Assembly: GCA_905182995.1 (NCBI GenBank)
Contig: CAJJDP010000050.1
Location: 376,877-440,876, forward strand
Reading direction: 5' to 3'
DNA from: Paramecium octaurelia
Taxonomy: Eukaryota; Ciliophora; Oligohymenophorea; Peniculida; Parameciidae
DNA: 64,000 nt
In this document: positions 49,227 through 61,399 of the stretch, in pieces
Layout of the letters: each line of letters opens with the position of its first letter
Position numbering within the stretch: the stretch's first letter is position 1
Program-made: the position numbers and the translations under genes
Notes under the pieces: model-generated
What the model saw: the letters and a program-made list of their open reading frames with translations, nothing else
What the model was told of the DNA's origin: nothing
Databases searched by the model: none

Positions 49227-50247
49227 GATGCAAATAATTGTTAATTACTATTAAAATTAATTAATTAATAAACTCTAAAGAAGTATAAGATAATTTAGTT
49301 AAAAATAAAATAATAATTAACAACAAACTTCCAAATAATTATTGTAAAAATACAAATATAAAATTGCTTACTAAGTTAAAAGCCCCTCAAAATGAATTAA
49401 ACCCTGCTTAAAACGATCTTAGTAATATTTTAACAAATAAGTTTTAAAGGTGTTATAATATTTTAAAGGATAGTTAAGGTATAAGAAATCTTGTCAAATC
49501 AAAAATATAATATTAATACAATCAGAGAAGTAGGAAAAACAACAAATATAACTGAAACTCATATTTAATTTCATGTATTTGTAGTATTCATATTCTTTTT
49601 ATTTTTTTTATGATAATACGATGATAAAATAATAAAATGAAACAGAGGTAACTTAAACTTAATAAATTAAGATGCCAAATAGATATGAATTGATTGATCA
49701 ATTTAAAATAAAATTGCACTAGCGGTGTGGAGCAATTGCAATTAGCTCTGATAATAATTTAGTGGTTATTGGTTGTAAAAGTAAATTAAGAATCTATTAA
49801 TTTTAATAGTAGATGCTGAAATTATTATAAACCCTTTATTCACATACTCTAGATGTAAATACATTAAACTTTTTTCAAAATTTGAGCAATATGGTATCTG
49901 GAAGTGAAGATAAATAGATTATTCTTTGGCCCTTGATTAATGGAAATTCAAATAAATATATAAACAAATATAAAGGAAAAAATAGTCAAATCTTGTGTGT
50001 CGTTTTGAATGAACGAGAAGATCAACTCATCTCTGGAAGTAATATTATCTAAATTTGGAAGCTTCAGAATGGTTGGTCTTGCATATAGACCATATCTGAA
50101 CATAAAGATTTTGTTTGGGCATTAAGTATAAATGAATATGGCAATTAACTTCTTTCATCAGGGTATGATAAATTATTACTTATATTTAAATTGAAAAAGG
50201 ACTCTAGCCTAAATATTTAGTGGGTTTTGATTTAGAAAATGGAAGGT
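48860..50247. repeat. Duplicate C1 of a 1388-bp perfect direct repeat (probable assembly duplication)
   Basis: Identical as read to 50249-51636, separated by one N at 50248. Contains the 5' part of the MORN-like gene, the divergent promoter spacer and the first part of the WD40 gene. Confidence 0.95.
49672..50247 (+). CDS. WD40 protein, 5' fragment in the duplicated block
   Basis: First 192 codons of the gene at 51061-52026, cut by the N at 50248. Same locus. Confidence 0.85.
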
Positions 50248-50248
50248 N

Positions 50249-50615
50249 TATTCTCCACCAACATTCTCTAAAATCTCATCTTTCCATTTTGCTTACCATT
50301 TTCCAAATTTTTAACCATTTGAACCTTATTTTCCAAACCATCTTAAATGTTTGGTTTTTTTGTAATTAATCTTTACTTCAAGATTCTATTAAGCATCTGA
50401 ATTTTAATCACTGATTATTAAATGAGTTGATTTTACATGCCAATTAGCTAACCATTCATTTTTTTGTAAATGAATTGAAATTATTTAGTAAATGTGATAA
50501 GAAAATTAGTTTTCAAAAATCCACGATATTTCTAATTCCAAAATGCGCATTCAATTTCTTTAGTCTACTCTTCCTAAAATAAATTTGCTTGTATTTTTAT
50601 TTTTGGCAGCATCAT
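50249..50615 (-). CDS. MORN-like repeat protein, 5' fragment in the duplicated block
   Basis: Exact copy of the 5' end of the gene at 47054-49226, truncated on its left by the N at 50248. Not independent. Confidence 0.8.
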
Positions 50616-51636
50616 GATGCAAATAATTGTTAATTACTATTAAAATTAATTAATTAATAAACTCTAAAGAAGTATAAGATAATTTAGTTAAAAATAAAAT
50701 AATAATTAACAACAAACTTCCAAATAATTATTGTAAAAATACAAATATAAAATTGCTTACTAAGTTAAAAGCCCCTCAAAATGAATTAAACCCTGCTTAA
50801 AACGATCTTAGTAATATTTTAACAAATAAGTTTTAAAGGTGTTATAATATTTTAAAGGATAGTTAAGGTATAAGAAATCTTGTCAAATCAAAAATATAAT
50901 ATTAATACAATCAGAGAAGTAGGAAAAACAACAAATATAACTGAAACTCATATTTAATTTCATGTATTTGTAGTATTCATATTCTTTTTATTTTTTTTAT
51001 GATAATACGATGATAAAATAATAAAATGAAACAGAGGTAACTTAAACTTAATAAATTAAGATGCCAAATAGATATGAATTGATTGATCAATTTAAAATAA
51101 AATTGCACTAGCGGTGTGGAGCAATTGCAATTAGCTCTGATAATAATTTAGTGGTTATTGGTTGTAAAAGTAAATTAAGAATCTATTAATTTTAATAGTA
51201 GATGCTGAAATTATTATAAACCCTTTATTCACATACTCTAGATGTAAATACATTAAACTTTTTTCAAAATTTGAGCAATATGGTATCTGGAAGTGAAGAT
51301 AAATAGATTATTCTTTGGCCCTTGATTAATGGAAATTCAAATAAATATATAAACAAATATAAAGGAAAAAATAGTCAAATCTTGTGTGTCGTTTTGAATG
51401 AACGAGAAGATCAACTCATCTCTGGAAGTAATATTATCTAAATTTGGAAGCTTCAGAATGGTTGGTCTTGCATATAGACCATATCTGAACATAAAGATTT
51501 TGTTTGGGCATTAAGTATAAATGAATATGGCAATTAACTTCTTTCATCAGGGTATGATAAATTATTACTTATATTTAAATTGAAAAAGGACTCTAGCCTA
51601 AATATTTAGTGGGTTTTGATTTAGAAAATGGAAGGT
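50249..51636. repeat. Duplicate C2 of the 1388-bp perfect direct repeat
   Basis: Second copy of 48860-50247; it continues into the complete WD40 gene. Confidence 0.95.
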
Positions 51637-52026
51637 GATGGTATAAGGTTATGCTGGATAAACAACTCACTCTTTACTTTTTAACCATATTGCAAAGAAT
51701 AATTGATTTTATTCTAGAAATATAATACTTCTCAGCTTTTTAGAAAAATAAAAAGCATTTAAGTAAAAAAGGATTCCACATTATGTTGTGGATTTTTCTA
51801 ATAAAAATACATAAAAGAGAAAAATATACTAGTGAATAAGAATGGAAGAATTGTGAATATTTTATCAAAATTGGAAAATGATGATTTTATTTTAAAATAG
51901 TCAATCTAATTTAATGATTATTAAATCCAGGGGTGTTTAAGTAATGATGCAAAGTATTTAATAACTTGGGATGGAGGTAAAAATGGATCATTCGAAATTT
52001 AAATTAGAAGGTATTAAGAACAATGA
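51061..52026 (+). CDS. Small WD40-repeat protein
   Basis: An intron-free frame of 321 residues starting MPNRYELIDQF. WD-type blades are visible: CGAIAISSDNNLVVIGCKSK, NMVSGSEDKQIILWPL, LCVVLNEREDQLISGSN with IIQIWKL, and EHKDFVWALSINEYGNQLLS with SGYDKLLLIF. A further C-terminal blade (GCLSNDAKYLITWDGGKNG) closes the propeller. About five to seven blades, a generic protein-interaction platform. The family is large in ciliates and no specific role can be named. Its promoter spacer is shared with the divergent MORN-like gene. Confidence 0.82.
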
Positions 52027-52299
52027 ATTTATGATTTTAACTTTTTGAAAATCCTATTTATTATAAAAATCATCAACTTACTACTTGCTTTGTTGTTTCT
52101 TTATCTTATATTTAATCTCAAAACTGTATCAATTCTAAAGTCTCTTGGTATTCAATATATTTTTATTTTTTATAATATATCAAGCAATTATATTTCTTTT
52201 GGGAATGGGTAAAAATATGGAAACAAATAATCATCATTTTCATCTTGATTTATTTTTAAACAAATATTTCATTTAGCATCATTGATTGGAATTCTTTTA

Positions 52300-53161
52300 C
52301 TGATTTATTAAATAATTACACCTTCATTATCACCATACTTATCCAAAACTAAATAGATTGGATTGAAATTTAGGATAATTATGTTAGATAGAAGTTGTTT
52401 TAGCCATAGTATAATATATTTCCGAATATGCCAAATCTTTTGAATAAAAATCAACTCATTATAATAAGATTATTAAGTAAAAGCAAGAATTATGTAAATT
52501 GTGATCCTTCTTTTGTGTATCAATCAATCATAAAATTTTATGAAAATAAAAATCTAGCAAATTAAAGTGTTAATATTTATTAAAATTTCTACTTTAAAGC
52601 AATATCATAAAGAATGAGGCTCTGGAATGATTTAATTCTATAAAAATCATCTTCTTCGAAGTCATAGGAAAATCCTTTGGACTCAAGACATTTGTGGAAA
52701 AGAGAAATACTAGTTACAAATTTTTAAAGTCATATTAGAATAAAAGAATTCCGAAAGAAGGGAATATTTTACTACCCTGATAAAACTACTTGAAATACTA
52801 TATGACTAAGACTAAATTTGTATATATACCTTTCGCTTGAAGGAAAACTTTTAATAAACCCAAGGATGTTGTATGTAGAAATCAAAGAAACTTCTAGTTT
52901 TTTCTTTTAAACCAATATTCATGAATTGCCTCTATTAATAAGTTGATACATGAAAAGCGACTCAAGGGTCTTGACCGATTGTCTTATAATATTCAAATAC
53001 TCAGAATTGTTTACAATTAAATTTTGTAAGGTAACAATTGATTGTAGAAATAAAATTATAAGTTGGCTTGATGAAGACGGTTTTTCTGAAGGCTTCTTAT
53101 TATTTGGCGAAATAATTTGAAATTTTTTTTCTATTTTATTGAATTCAACATTTAGAATCAA
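52300..53161 (-). CDS. Gene-like region, unrecognised, frames not fully joined
   Basis: The first 80 codons (53161-52919, MILNVEFNKIEKKFQIISP) are clearly coding-like: KKPSEKPSSSSQLIILFLQS, then a helical part. The frame ends at a TGA, but coding-like text continues in other frames to the left (RSFFDFYIQHPWVYQKF, GFSYDFEEDDFYRIKSFQSL, VLDKYGDNEGVIIQQISK). One 24-nt intron (GTATAT...CTTAG) fits. Either a multi-exon gene I could not complete or a damaged one. No domain recognised. Confidence 0.45.
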
Positions 53162-54101
53162 TAGATATATGTATTCTACAATATAATAGAAATCAAAATT
53201 CCAATTTTATGAAAGGTAGACTGTAGAAAATCCATTAAGTACAGAATAAGATAATATAATTACTATTGATGTGTGCAAACATCATTGACTGTGAACTGAA
53301 TTCACCATCTCACCAAAATTTACTAAGGTCATTCTTCTGAGTACAGAAATACTTTTGTACAATCTAGGACACAACGTCTTATACATACTCAATATATATC
53401 CCAAAAAGCGAACTAAGTTGATTAGAAACAGCACTCTAAAAACTTAATAATACATAATTATACTTTTTTTCCCCTTTTTCGACATAATATTTAATTAAAA
53501 AAATAAATATAAGATTAAGATAAATAAATAGCTTTGGAAGGTTCAACCAATTTGAAACCTCATGATACAAATGAATATCAAAAAAGAACTTTATTGATAA
53601 TTAACTTGCAACTGACTTTAACAAGTAATTTGATAAGTAGGCAAAGACTAAAAACTATATTTTACATAATATAGGATGTGAATTATGTGTAATTGTTGAC
53701 GGCCTCTTTTTATAGCAAGGTCAACACTTGCTGAACAGGAGTGTTTGAAAATGTCAGTTTTGCTCCACACTTGGAGCATAAGGGGCAGATCGTCCTGCCA
53801 TCAAAGGATAACCTCACCAGGCCAGGTATATTTATTATCTTGTTAAGAATCAATAGGATGAGCACTTTAAAAAAAAAATATCTATCAATTAAGCATTACT
53901 TATCATATATTCTGATTTCAAGTACTCTGACTTATTCATATATTAAGTAGGATTGTATCCAATGATATCAGACGCATAGTATATTACATCTATGAAGCCA
54001 ATACAATCCTTTACTAGACTATCTATTAATTGTCCTCCAATTTAAAGAATTAGCATTGTTCTACTATTTATATTTTAAGTTTGTTCAACTCACCTTTTGG
54101 G
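53162..54101. other. Spacer up to the assembly gap, containing a GC-richer patch
   Basis: Mostly AT-rich without a convincing gene. The section 53690-53830 is visibly richer in G and C than any other part of the window; on the minus strand it reads through a peptide with ICPLCSKCGAKL, a possible zinc ribbon. Confidence 0.45.
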
Positions 54102-54176
54102 NNNNNNNNNNNNNNNNNNNNNNNNNNNNNNNNNNNNNNNNNNNNNNNNNNNNNNNNNNNNNNNNNNNNNNNNNNN
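54102..54176. other. Assembly gap, 75 N
   Basis: Run of N. The flanks are unrelated, unlike the four single-N joints. Confidence 0.99.
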
Positions 54177-54669
54177 GAATCATATCCTTAATATTGGCAA
54201 ATTAAACAGAATTCAAATATCCAAAATGAAACCCAATGGAGTAAGGAATTTAAAATATCAGAATAAGTCTTAATACATATAAGAAAATAACAAAATTCTA
54301 TCTAGACAAAATATGGAAAAGGAAGCAGAGTTGAATGATCTTGTAATCCCATTTTATTTTCCTTAGAATTTAATAGCATTTTTATATTTTCTTAACAAAA
54401 AAAATATTTTAAATTTTTCAATAAGCATACCTAAATTTGAATGGAAATATCTTTAGGAAAATCGATAAAAAAATAGTGAAATAAAAGATCCAGAGCTATC
54501 AGGTAGATTAATTAGAATAATTTTTACGAAACAATTTAATAAGTAAAAATTATCATATTAAAACATTGAAAAAATACCACACTATTTTCTGCAGATGAAC
54601 AAGGTAGAAAAACAGTTAAAGTTTGGATCTGAATAAACTTCAATAAGACCTCTCAAAAACAATTTATGA
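54177..54669 (+). CDS. 3' part of an unrecognised gene running out of the gap
   Basis: Coding-like frame begins at the gap edge (ESYPQYWQIKQNSN, SKEFKISEQVLIHIRK) and passes into a second frame starting MEKEAELNDLVIPFYFP at 54313, ending at TGA 54667-54669. The two parts are probably joined by an intron that I could not place. Helical and basic; no domain recognised. The following 54670-55047 shows no gene. Confidence 0.45.
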
Positions 54670-55047
54670 TTTTAAAACTTCATTGAGGTAATTTGACCAG
54701 CTTCAATAGGTGCGTAGTAGAGAGTATCAAATTAGAAGTATAGGATATTAATAGAGTAATAAATTTAAGGGTAATAATAATTACTCATTAAGATATCATG
54801 TCTGATTGGGTGGGTATATAGCTAGGTTTATTATTATCAACATATAGAAATAATAAGGCTGGAACTTAAATTGCGCATTACTATTGAATGTACTAAAAAA
54901 TATAAATAATAGCAAAAAATGAACCTCCTCATTTTATCATAAGCAAAACAAATTATTAGGCTTTAATTTTCTTTTACATAGTTATAATGTTCAAAAAAAA
55001 TTAAGAATTGAAAAATGATAATGAATTATTATAATATTAAGAAATAA

Positions 55048-57894
55048 TCAATTTTTCTATTTTTAAAATGCTAAATTACTTTCCAGAAAGCAACCTCCTC
55101 TTTAAATAAATAATGTATGTAAGTTTATCCCTTAAAAATTTACAAATTCTCCTTTCAAGATTAAAGCACCCTATGATTAAAATATTAACTATTGCGAAAT
55201 CAGAAGAAAAGTGACACCTTCTAAATCAACTTTGCTTTTAAAAATCGAGAGTTTAGATTATGTCTGCAAATCTTTCTTACCATTATTTGATGATAACACA
55301 TTTTTTCCTGTTTTTACATTCTTTAACCAGATCGATTTATCATTACTAAATGTTGATTCTGTAGTATCCGCAGAAAAAGGGAGTGAAAAAACAGAACTAT
55401 CAACCTGACCTTCTAGATTGCCTTTCTCTTATCCTGTATCGAAATCCCACAAACGGATAGACTTATCAGAACTGCCAGATGCTAAAGTATTGCCATTAGA
55501 AGAAAAACAGACTGATAGAATTTCATTAGTATGACCATCTAATTTGGCTATTTGTAGCCCTTTCTTAACATCCCATAAACGGATGGAGTTATCATAACTA
55601 CCAGATGCTAATGTAACGCCATCAGGAGAAAAACAGACTGATAAAATTCCGCTTGTGTGGCCATCTAATTTACCTTTTTATTATCCATTTTTTAAATCCC
55701 ATAAACGAATAGAGTTATCATCACCAAATTATTAACCACTACCAGATGCTAATGTTGTACTATCAAGAGAAAAATGGACTGAATTAACACGACTTGTATG
55801 ACCATCAAATTTGGCTATTTGTAGCCCTTTCTTAACATCCCATAAACGGATGGAGTTATCATAACTACCAGATGCTAATGTAACGCCATCAGGAGAAAAA
55901 CAGACTGATAAAATTCCGCTTGTGTGACCATCTAATTTACCTTTTTATTATTCTAATTTAAAATCCCATAAACGAATAGAGTTATCATCACCAAATTATT
56001 AACCGCTACCAGATGCTAATGTTGCACCATCAGGAGAGAAACAGAGTGAATTTATCCAATTTGTATGACAATTTAATTTTGCTCTCTATTATCCTGTCTT
56101 AACATTCCATATATGAATAGAGCTATCCGTTCCAAATTATTAACCACTACTAAAAGCTAATGTAGTACAATCAGGAGAGAAGCATACAGTATTTACCCAA
56201 TTGTTACTATAATCTAATTTTGCTTTTTACTATCCTGTTTTGGTGTTCCATAAACGAATGGAGTTATCTGCACTTGCGGATGCTAATTAAGTAGTATCAG
56301 GAGAGAAACAGACTGATCGCACACTATTACTATGACCATCTATTTAAGCTTTTTATTATACTGCATTAACATCCCATAAACGTATAAAGTTGTCATCACT
56401 ACAAGATGCTAAAATATAACCATCAGGAGAGAAACAGATTGAAAAAACATAGGTATGACCTTCGAATTTAGTATTTTATTATCCTGTCTTAAAATCCCAT
56501 AATCGGATAGATTTATCATCTCGAGTAAATGCTAAAATAGTACCATCAGGAGAGAAACAAACTGAAAAGGCATTGCTAGTCTGACTATTTAATTTTGCTT
56601 TTTATTTTCCTGTCTTAACATCCCATAAACGGATAGAGTCAAATAAACTACCAGATGCTAATATCAGGCCATCAGGAGAGAAACAAACTGATAAAATTCC
56701 CCCAGTGTGACCATTTAATTTTGCTTTTTATTATCCCGTTTTCACATCCCATAAACAAATAGACTAATCATAACTACCAGATGCTAAAGTACTACAAACA
56801 GGTGAAAAACAGAGTGATCGAATCGTATTACTATGACCATCTATTTAGGCTTATTATTACCTTGCCTTAACATCCCATAAATGAAACGAATTATCATCAC
56901 TACATGATGCTAATGTAAAACCATCAAATGAGTAACAAATTTTATTTACATTTTTAGTATGACAAATTAATTTGGATATTTATTTCCCTGTTTTAAAGTT
57001 CCTTAGATACACTAATTTGCCACAGCATTAAGCAAAAGTAGCACAATTAGGGGATAAACAAACTGATTTTGTGTTGCCTCCTCCTTTTGATACAAACTTT
57101 ATTTTTCCTGTTTTCACATCCCAAAAACGAATACAATAGTCACTACTAGAAGCTAGTGATTTACCATCTGAAGAAAAGTTGACTGAATTGATTCTACCTT
57201 CATGGGAATTTAATTACATAACTTCATTTATTCTTAAATTCTTCCATTTACAATTAAATAATTTAGCTTTGTTTAAATTCATTCCACTAATGATGACATT
57301 ATCAAATTCAGAGTCACTCAAATCGCATTTGAAAAAATTTGCTCCAATTAAAGAAGAATCCTTTATCCTAATTTTTTAAAAATTTTGATTTGTCAAGTCA
57401 ACCTTCATTTCCACTAATAAATTCAATGAGTTTGATCCGCTTTAGATAAATCTATGATCTATGGATGTAAGGTTTACTAAGAATAAAAAAAATTGGATTA
57501 TTTTTTTATCTTAGGATATTTTTGTAATTAAATTTTCTCTAATTTTTCTGTAGGTGGGTGTGGAATAATTGTTTCTGTTGAAGTCATGATCAATAATTTA
57601 TTTTATAATATTAGAAAGTTTCGTAATATTATTATGTTCAAATACTTTCTGCTCTTCCTACATCTGAGAAAAGTGTTATAGCTGGAATATCTGTTATTTG
57701 TGATTTCTTAGATTTACTTCTATTGAAAGAAATTCTAGGCAGTCTTAAATTTTTTGTTATTTTAAAAATAAAAAAATTACATCGAAAACTTGTTCATCTA
57801 AATCTCCTAATGGGGATAAAACCAAATGCAAATCATTTTCTGATTCCAAAATTTACTATTATTCTTTTTTGTATTTGATTCTAGAGTTTCCCAT
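55048..57894 (-). CDS. WD40 protein with about 15 repeats and a helical N-terminal region
   Basis: About 930 residues. The start is placed at MGNSRIKYKKEQQQ; the N-terminal Gly at position 2 would allow myristoylation. A helical region follows (SIEVNLRNHKQQIFQLQ, FEHNNITKLSNIIKQII), then a pentapeptide-like stretch (GANFFKCDLSDSEFDN) and 15 WD signatures of the type SVCFSPDG..LASGS.D.SIRLWD, enough for two seven-bladed propellers. Several blades carry an insert GQQFGDD. The organisation (helical/pentapeptide part plus very regular WD repeats) occurs in a large Paramecium family. WD propellers are binding platforms; no enzymatic domain is seen. Some introns at the 5' end are not resolved, and the last ~50 codons, after the repeats, are less certain. 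Confidence 0.82.
55534..56067 (-). repeat. Tandem copy of a two-blade (267-bp) WD40 unit
   Basis: The blocks 55534-55800 and 55801-56067 are nearly identical at the nucleotide level, each encoding two WD blades including the GQQFGDD insert. This is much closer than the other blades of the same gene, so the unit was duplicated or homogenised recently. Confidence 0.8.
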
Positions 57895-58916
57895 TAAAGA
57901 ATATTAAATTAATATAATTATCTGAACTTATGTCTAGTTTGATAGGAAGTTTTGTTTGGTAGAAACCCAATTTCTAAATTTTTAAGTTTATTATAATTAT
58001 CTCTTTGAGAGGTCATATAAAGTGTGCTTTACTTAAATTATCATATATATAGAATAAAAGCACAAGGAAAATATTATTGTATTATATTATGAAAATTAAC
58101 AATTAAACATATCTATTCATAATAAGCTGCAACTTTTATTTTGTGATTAAAGCAGAAATACTAGGATTTCAATATGATGTACCATTTTATCTCAATGATA
58201 CAAGGATTTTTTTAGTTTGAAACCTTTTATACTTGAATGAATTTAAAAACCCTGATACATATACTCTAGAAAATGGGAAGTGCAGGCAGATTTCCATAAT
58301 ATAACTTGGTTATAAAGCTAGCATCCTACGAACGTTATTATTCAACAATCAAAATTTATTTAGAACCACTTTTATTCCAATTTTATTTCTCATAGCCCAA
58401 CTGTTATTTTTGTTTAATTTAGATTCAACTCAAATTAAAGGCAACAAGTGATGAAATTAATTCCGAAAAAGAGAATTGGAATTTCCTTTTTGCGTTCTAT
58501 ATCACACTTGGCGCTTGAAATATACATGAAAAAACGTTCTAATTATAATCCTCCTCTATTTCATTTCATTAATGTACGTATTTGTTATCCTCTAAAATTG
58601 TAATATGCGTCTTTGTACTTTAAAGCAAAATTTGTTTATTTTATTATTTTGATTTTGAAAAACAATTTGGAATCTATATGTAGATAACCATTAGTTAATT
58701 TGCTTAATTAAAAAATGAAGCTATATTATCCCTAAAGTTACAAGTACTCTAAAGGCAAATTAATCTTATGAAATATGCTAAGCGTTCAGGAAATAACACC
58801 TGAAAGCTTCTAATTGTATAATTAGACCACCTTCATTTGAATAGTATCGTTTTAGATCTAAAATGAAGATGTTAGTTTTGTATTTTAATTACTTCTTCAA
58901 CTTTTTTTAGAAAACA
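57895..58916. other. AT-rich spacer, no gene seen
   Basis: No frame with coding character on either strand. The part next to 57895 must contain the promoter of the WD40 gene. Confidence 0.5.
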
Positions 58917-60114
58917 TCAGCTAGCTCTCTGCAAATAATAGTTGAAAAAACTTTACATAAAAGGAAAAAAAATAGGCTAAGAATAAACTCCAATAAGAAT
59001 CCTGTCTCTAAGTCTTAATAAACTAATTGGATGCATAACAAAAGATTAAAATAAAATTTTATACTTAAGTGATTAATACTTTTACCAATTTACATTATTT
59101 TTCTTACTAACATGCCATCCAGTCTTTTGGAAGACTCTTTTATGTATTTTATTTTGCTCCTCATGTATTTATGTAGGTAATTCTGACTAAATCGCTAATT
59201 TCTTATATTGAAACTAGTATAATCGCATTTTTTAAACTGGAGGTTTACGCTTATTTTTCATTTCAGTAGAGTCAAAACACTTATGAATTCCAATGACAAC
59301 TCCTCCTGATCTATAGAAGGACAATAAACTACAAAAAAAAATTATAATTTCCAAATTAATAATTTCTTATTTATTAAACGCAAAATATATGTTGGTTATT
59401 TAGTTTACAAAGTTATAATGTATTCTTCTTCATAGAGTTAATATTCCATTATGATAGTCGGTAAGGATTTATAATTAATAGAGGATCTAAGTTCACCATT
59501 TCTTATTCCTCTTTCTTTTGTAGCTGTCCATCACTTCATTCATATATGATTTGATTATTCATATCTTTAACAGTTTGCATTAAGATTATTTATTCTGCCT
59601 ATCTATCTTTAGTTTCTTCTATCATAATGATTTCTATAATTCATGTTTCGAAAACATTGATTCAATCCAACATTTTCTTCAACTAAGAATCTTTAGGATT
59701 TCGTTTATGGATAATTATATTATTCTCTGTTTTGTTAATAATTGTAATATTGGTTAGAATTATAGTGTTGTTGGATCTGTCCATTTATTGTGTCATTTAT
59801 TACGATTGTTATTGTTTCCATAATGTTATTTTTTAAATTAATGCTAAAAATTTTATTTCTTCTCAAGTCGTTTATACTGTAAAGGTTAACTATGTTATAT
59901 TTATGAAAAAATTGTTGTTTTTTATTAATTATTTTAATATTAGTTTTTTTCTCTAATATTTATTATTGTTTTATTGTCTTTTAACAAGTACTGAGTAATG
60001 GTTATCTTTGTTATAGATATTATACTTTTAGAAGTATTCATTTCCTTCTAACACTTCAATTAGAAAGTTATTGAGGCAAACCAATTATTACTTTATTTGT
60101 TAAGATTACCTTTC
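58844..60114. repeat. Duplicate D1 of a 1271-bp perfect direct repeat (probable assembly duplication)
   Basis: Identical as read to 60116-61386, separated by one N at 60115. Contains one small minus-strand gene. Confidence 0.95.
58917..59821 (-). CDS. Small Gln/Arg-rich basic protein, unknown function
   Basis: Several frames with coding character follow each other on the minus strand: METITIVINDTINGQ and QQHYNSNQYYNYQQN at the start, an Arg/Asn-rich part (CFRNMNYRNHYDRRNQRQ), then KKEEQEMVNLDPLLIINP, GGVVIGIHKCFDSTEMKN and the basic KNKRKPPVQKMRLYQFQYKK. They need two or three small introns that I could only partly place. Roughly 250 residues. The basic, low-complexity make-up would suit a nucleic-acid-binding protein, but this is inference. 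Present twice only through the assembly duplication. Confidence 0.5.
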
Positions 60115-60115
60115 N

Positions 60116-61386
60116 GTATCGTTTTAGATCTAAAATGAAGATGTTAGTTTTGTATTTTAATTACTTCTTCAACTTTTTTTAGAAAACATCAGCTAGCTCT
60201 CTGCAAATAATAGTTGAAAAAACTTTACATAAAAGGAAAAAAAATAGGCTAAGAATAAACTCCAATAAGAATCCTGTCTCTAAGTCTTAATAAACTAATT
60301 GGATGCATAACAAAAGATTAAAATAAAATTTTATACTTAAGTGATTAATACTTTTACCAATTTACATTATTTTTCTTACTAACATGCCATCCAGTCTTTT
60401 GGAAGACTCTTTTATGTATTTTATTTTGCTCCTCATGTATTTATGTAGGTAATTCTGACTAAATCGCTAATTTCTTATATTGAAACTAGTATAATCGCAT
60501 TTTTTAAACTGGAGGTTTACGCTTATTTTTCATTTCAGTAGAGTCAAAACACTTATGAATTCCAATGACAACTCCTCCTGATCTATAGAAGGACAATAAA
60601 CTACAAAAAAAAATTATAATTTCCAAATTAATAATTTCTTATTTATTAAACGCAAAATATATGTTGGTTATTTAGTTTACAAAGTTATAATGTATTCTTC
60701 TTCATAGAGTTAATATTCCATTATGATAGTCGGTAAGGATTTATAATTAATAGAGGATCTAAGTTCACCATTTCTTATTCCTCTTTCTTTTGTAGCTGTC
60801 CATCACTTCATTCATATATGATTTGATTATTCATATCTTTAACAGTTTGCATTAAGATTATTTATTCTGCCTATCTATCTTTAGTTTCTTCTATCATAAT
60901 GATTTCTATAATTCATGTTTCGAAAACATTGATTCAATCCAACATTTTCTTCAACTAAGAATCTTTAGGATTTCGTTTATGGATAATTATATTATTCTCT
61001 GTTTTGTTAATAATTGTAATATTGGTTAGAATTATAGTGTTGTTGGATCTGTCCATTTATTGTGTCATTTATTACGATTGTTATTGTTTCCATAATGTTA
61101 TTTTTTAAATTAATGCTAAAAATTTTATTTCTTCTCAAGTCGTTTATACTGTAAAGGTTAACTATGTTATATTTATGAAAAAATTGTTGTTTTTTATTAA
61201 TTATTTTAATATTAGTTTTTTTCTCTAATATTTATTATTGTTTTATTGTCTTTTAACAAGTACTGAGTAATGGTTATCTTTGTTATAGATATTATACTTT
61301 TAGAAGTATTCATTTCCTTCTAACACTTCAATTAGAAAGTTATTGAGGCAAACCAATTATTACTTTATTTGTTAAGATTACCTTTC
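60116..61386. repeat. Duplicate D2 of the 1271-bp perfect direct repeat
   Basis: Second copy of 58844-60114. Confidence 0.95.
60189..61093 (-). CDS. Small Gln/Arg-rich basic protein, second copy in the duplicated block
   Basis: Exact copy of 58917-59821; the same gene. Confidence 0.5.
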
Positions 61387-61399
61387 AAATTTTTAGTCG

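Noticed and set aside
25729-61386. Four genuine tandem gene duplications
   Set aside because: Each pair is identical in full, separated by exactly one N, and cut at arbitrary points inside genes; unmerged contig overlap is far more likely.
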